Source of the DNA: Pseudoalteromonas rubra
GTDB lineage: Bacteria > Pseudomonadota > Gammaproteobacteria > Enterobacterales > Alteromonadaceae
DNA: 64,000 nucleotides
Assembly: GCF_000238295.3 (NCBI RefSeq)
Contig: NZ_AHCD03000027.1
Span: forward strand, 310,001 to 374,000
Reading direction: 5' to 3'
Shown here piece after piece: positions 61,498-64,000 of the stretch (positions within the stretch are counted from its first letter, which is position 1; each line of letters opens with the position of its first letter). The notes under the pieces were generated by a model. That model was not told the origin of the DNA. It saw only the letters and a list, made by a program, of their open reading frames with translations, and did no database searches. Position numbers and translations under genes: made by a program.

Positions 61498-61689
61498 ATG
61501 CTAATTCTAACTCGCCGTGTAGGCGAAACTCTAATGATAGGTGATGAAGTAACTGTAACCGTATTAGGTGTTAAAGGAAATCAAGTTCGTATTGGCGTTA
61601 ACGCCCCTAAAGATGTTTCTGTACACCGTGAAGAGATCTACATGCGTATTCAGGCTGAAAAGTCTAACCCGACTACGGGTAATATGTAA
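61498..61689 (+). CDS. csrA: Carbon storage regulator CsrA
   Basis: 63 residues, the expected length. MLILTRRVGETLMIGDEVTVTVLGVKGNQVRIGVNAPKDVSVHREEIYMRI is almost identical to E. coli CsrA; its Arg-rich strand binds GGA loops in target mRNAs. Ribosome-binding site CAGGA seven bases before ATG. It is followed by an intrinsic terminator and probably has its own promoter after lysC. Confidence 0.97.
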   Translation: MLILTRRVGETLMIGDEVTVTVLGVKGNQVRIGVNAPKDVSVHREEIYMRIQAEKSNPTTGNM

Positions 61690-61730
61690 TACCTGATTCC
61701 CGGACAACAGCCCGGTAGAATTCGAAAAGG

Positions 61731-61758
61731 TAGCCACTCAGTCGTGGCTATTTTTTTT
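61731..61758 (+). terminator. Terminator after csrA
   Basis: Arms TAGCCAC (61731-61737) / GTGGCTA (61744-61750) followed by a run of eight Ts. It overlaps the last codons of the convergent YcxB-like gene. Confidence 0.85.
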
Positions 61759-62214
61759 GCTCAAAATAAACTCTAAGGCTTCCGCGGAGAGGGCTTTTTT
61801 AGAGATGTACTGGTTTGTACTCGCACGCACCAGCACCACGCCCAGTTGGGTTTCTGCTACTTTATTCACTTCTGACCAGAGGATCTGATAGGACTTATAC
61901 GGATTGGTCGCCGTGATCCCCTGTGCATCAATTTGTAGTGTTATCTTGCTGCCACTGGCCCGCGTCACCATTTGTCTTGCTACCCACCAAGGGCGTCGAT
62001 AGTAATGTGCAATACACTCTAAAACAGCGAGCAAAATCAAAAAGTTGCCTAGATAGGCGTTGTCCAGGCCGTAGATAGCAACACAGCCTAAAATAAATAA
62101 AAATGCCACCAGGGCATACTTGGGTTTGCTGACATTGCTGTAAGGCAAAGATTGATCAAAACACTCACGAAAGTAATCTTTATCCAGCGTAAACTCGCAG
62201 TGAAACACACACAT
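61738..62214 (-). CDS. YcxB-like membrane protein
   Basis: 158 residues. Two membrane helices (YALVAFLFILGCVAIYGL and LGNFLILLAVLECIAHYY) are followed by a YcxB-type C-terminal domain (GITATNPYKSYQILWSEVNKVAETQLGVVLVRASTNQYISKKAL). The family has no known activity. Start ATG 62214, or GTG 62208, which fits GGAG spacing better. Confidence 0.75.
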   Translation of the reverse strand: MCVFHCEFTLDKDYFRECFDQSLPYSNVSKPKYALVAFLFILGCVAIYGLDNAYLGNFLILLAVLECIAHYYRRPWWVARQMVTRASGSKITLQIDAQGITATNPYKSYQILWSEVNKVAETQLGVVLVRASTNQYISKKALSAEALEFILSKKNSHD

Positions 62215-62643
62215 AACTCCAGTTATTTCATCTCTCCATTATACCCTGAAATTATCGACTTGCGCAGACTTTACGTAAACTGCAGATCGCTGTTTACGGC
62301 ATTTGTTAACATGTCTTAAGAATTCTTTTTTGGTCATACCAATTGTATGTTTCTGTTGAGGGGAAGCCTGACGGTGAATATTTTTTATGCCACTTGCCTA
62401 TTTTTACCAGGTATCTTGACTATTTTTCATATTTATTTGGCTGTTTTCATTAAATTTTCATTTGGATTATCGTAACAGATTGAAATCTAGTATGAATTCC
62501 TATTGGTAATACCAATTTACACGTCGGTTTACAAAGCAGTCGGTTTTGTTATGATGGTTGCATAATTATCTATAAATTGTGGCTATCTATTGTATCTGCA
62601 TGATGTCACGCAAAAAAATGTTAACAACAAGGGGAGAGCAGAG
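62215..62643. promoter_or_regulatory. Gene-free region upstream of oadG
   Basis: About 430 bp, AT-rich, no gene seen. It contains two partial copies of the ATACCAATT palindrome (62336-62349 and about 62508) and probable promoters for YcxB (minus) and the oad operon (plus). No small RNA or riboswitch was recognised. Confidence 0.4.
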
Positions 62644-62907
62644 ATGGACATAACCGCCTTACTGGCTCAAGCAGCCAGCTTAATGCTGACCGGCATGGTC
62701 GGGGTGTTTGTATTCTTGTCTATTTTGATTGTTGCGGTGAAAGGGCTATCTAAATTTGCCGCGCCAAAAGAAGCGCAAACACAGCCTAGCTCAAGGGCAG
62801 CTAAATCGCAGGCTTCGGACGCAGGAAAAATACCAGGCGAGCACCTGGCCGCCATTAGCGCAGCGATTTCGCAATACCGTAACCAGCACTTCCAATCAGA
62901 AAAATAA
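62644..62907 (+). CDS. oadG: Oxaloacetate decarboxylase gamma subunit
   Basis: About 87 residues, usual OadG size. One N-terminal membrane helix (LMLTGMVGVFVFLSILIVAVKGLSKF), then a short soluble tail (ISAAISQYR). It holds the sodium-pump complex together. The open frame begins at 62590, but ATG 62644 with GGGAGAGCAGAG in front fits. OadA follows in 15 bp. Confidence 0.85.
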   Translation: MDITALLAQAASLMLTGMVGVFVFLSILIVAVKGLSKFAAPKEAQTQPSSRAAKSQASDAGKIPGEHLAAISAAISQYRNQHFQSEK

Positions 62908-62922
62908 TTCAAGGGGTCACTT

Positions 62923-64000
62923 ATGTCACAGCTCAAACTTACAGAATTGGTACTACGCGACGCACACCAGTCGTTACTGGCCACACGTATGCGCCTGGAA
63001 GATATGTTGCCCATTGCTGAGCAATTGGATCAGGTCGGGTATTGGTCAGTTGAATCCTGGGGCGGGGCGACTTTTGATGCCTGTATTCGTTATCTGGGTG
63101 AAGATCCCTGGTATCGGATCCGCGCCTTGAAAGAAGCGATGCCAAACACCAAGCAGCAGATGCTGTTGAGGGGACAAAACCTGCTGGGTTATCGTCATTA
63201 CGCTGATGATGTGGTCGAAAAATTTGTTGAGCGTGCCCATCACAACGGTGTTGACGTGTTCCGTATCTTCGATGCCATGAATGATGTGCGTAACCTGGAA
63301 ACGGCTATCCGTGCTGCGATCAAAGTTGGTGCACATGCACAGGGCACTATTTCGTATACGGTCAGTCCGGTACATACTCTGGACATGTGGTTAGCGCAGG
63401 CGAAACAACTTGAACAAATGGGATGTCATTCAATTTGTATCAAAGACATGGCTGGGTTACTGAAACCTTATGATGCAGAAGTCCTGATCCGCGAATTGAA
63501 GAACACGGTATCTGTGCCGATTGCTATGCAATGCCACGCTACGACAGGCCTGAGCACAGCGACTTACCAAAAAGCGGTCGATGCAGGCATTGATATGTTG
63601 GATACCGCGATTTCTTCAATGAGTATGACCTACGGTCACAGTGCCACCGAAACCTTAGTGTCTATTGTGGAGGGGACTGAGCGAGATACCGGACTGGATT
63701 TATTACAGCTTGAGGAGATAGCAGCTTATTTCCGTGATGTCCGCAAAAAGTACGCGGCCTTTGAGGGGAGTTTAAAAGGTGTTGATGGCCGTATTTTATC
63801 GGCACAAGTACCAGGCGGCATGTTGACCAATATGGAAAACCAGCTCAAAGAACAAGGGGCAGGCGACCGCTTAGATGAGGTACTTAAGGAGATCCCATCT
63901 GTGCGCCAGGATTTGGGCTATTTACCTTTGGTGACGCCAACCTCTCAGATTGTTGGCACTCAGGCTGTTCTGAATGTGCTGACAGGAGAGCGCTATAAAT
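62923..64000 (+). CDS. oadA: Oxaloacetate decarboxylase alpha subunit, 5' part
   Basis: The frame runs from ATG 62923 (AAGGGG upstream) past the window edge, about 359 codons seen. LTELVLRDAHQSLLATRMRLEDMLPIA is the carboxyltransferase N-terminus (metal-binding Asp); GGATFDACIRYL, MLLRGQNLLGYRHYADDVVEKF, DVFRIFDAMNDVRN and MQCHATTGLSTATYQ follow. The biotin domain would lie beyond the window. With OadG and OadB it forms a Na+-pumping oxaloacetate decarboxylase. Confidence 0.9.
   Translation, partial: MSQLKLTELVLRDAHQSLLATRMRLEDMLPIAEQLDQVGYWSVESWGGATFDACIRYLGEDPWYRIRALKEAMPNTKQQMLLRGQNLLGYRHYADDVVEKFVERAHHNGVDVFRIFDAMNDVRNLETAIRAAIKVGAHAQGTISYTVSPVHTLDMWLAQAKQLEQMGCHSICIKDMAGLLKPYDAEVLIRELKNTVSVPIAMQCHATTGLSTATYQKAVDAGIDMLDTAISSMSMTYGHSATETLVSIVEGTERDTGLDLLQLEEIAAYFRDVRKKYAAFEGSLKGVDGRILSAQVPGGMLTNMENQLKEQGAGDRLDEVLKEIPSVRQDLGYLPLVTPTSQIVGTQAVLNVLTGERYK

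Overview
The window looks like a chromosomal segment of a marine gammaproteobacterium, most likely Pseudoalteromonas or a close relative. That is inferred from the gene order fldB-xerD-dsbC-recJ-prfB-lysS, the alpha-2-macroglobulin/pbpC pair, a tandem tRNA-Arg(ACG) array, many TonB, AraC and GGDEF-type accessory genes, and an AT-rich intergenic palindrome containing ATACCAATTT. No phage, transposase, integrase or CRISPR array is visible.

Layout. 1-5 kb: a truncated SUMF1-type protein gene, the ABC-F gene ybiT, a HAD phosphatase and a divergent AraC regulator. 4.8-9.1 kb: a four-gene chaperone-usher fimbrial locus on the minus strand (chaperone, two DUF4402-like subunits, usher), with a very stable hairpin directly in front of the usher start. 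9.3-11.4 kb: a protein of unknown family and a DUF1993 protein. 11.8-17.7 kb: a MacB-like ABC exporter operon with one ATPase and two tandemly duplicated permease pairs. 18.3-25 kb: pbpC and the thioester-containing alpha-2-macroglobulin. 25.2-28.1 kb: manC-manB for GDP-mannose. 28-34.6 kb: mixed accessory genes (AraC/GyrI, zinc-ribbon protein, acyltransferase, metallo-beta-lactamase-fold lipoprotein behind a perfect palindromic operator, fatty acid hydroxylase plus SRPBCC protein, AraC). 34.7 kb: a 57-residue RiPP-precursor-like peptide. 35-42 kb: the conserved housekeeping block fldB, xerD, dsbC, recJ, prfB (with its programmed +1 frameshift) and lysS.

42.6-46.7 kb is the most unusual part. 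One strong promoter precedes tRNA-Ser(GCT) and a repeated segment with four intact tRNA-Arg(ACG) genes, three truncated tRNA-Arg copies, and three copies of a namZ (DUF1343) muramidase gene, of which only the last is complete. Copies are almost identical, so the amplification is recent or still active. The full namZ is followed by a MurR/RpiR-type regulator and an NhaC-family transporter, suggesting a peptidoglycan-sugar salvage locus.

49.2-56 kb: an ECF sigma/putative anti-sigma pair with a TonB gene, a DUF3087-like membrane protein, an operon of porin, PstS-like protein and membrane diguanylate cyclase, then ribA. 56.2-62.2 kb: a membrane protein, recX, alaS, lysC, csrA and a YcxB-like gene. 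The window ends in oadG and the start of oadA, the sodium-pumping oxaloacetate decarboxylase.

All functions are read from sequence motifs and family recall; no database search was possible. Several start codons were moved downstream of the longest open frame where a ribosome-binding site or family N-terminus supports it.
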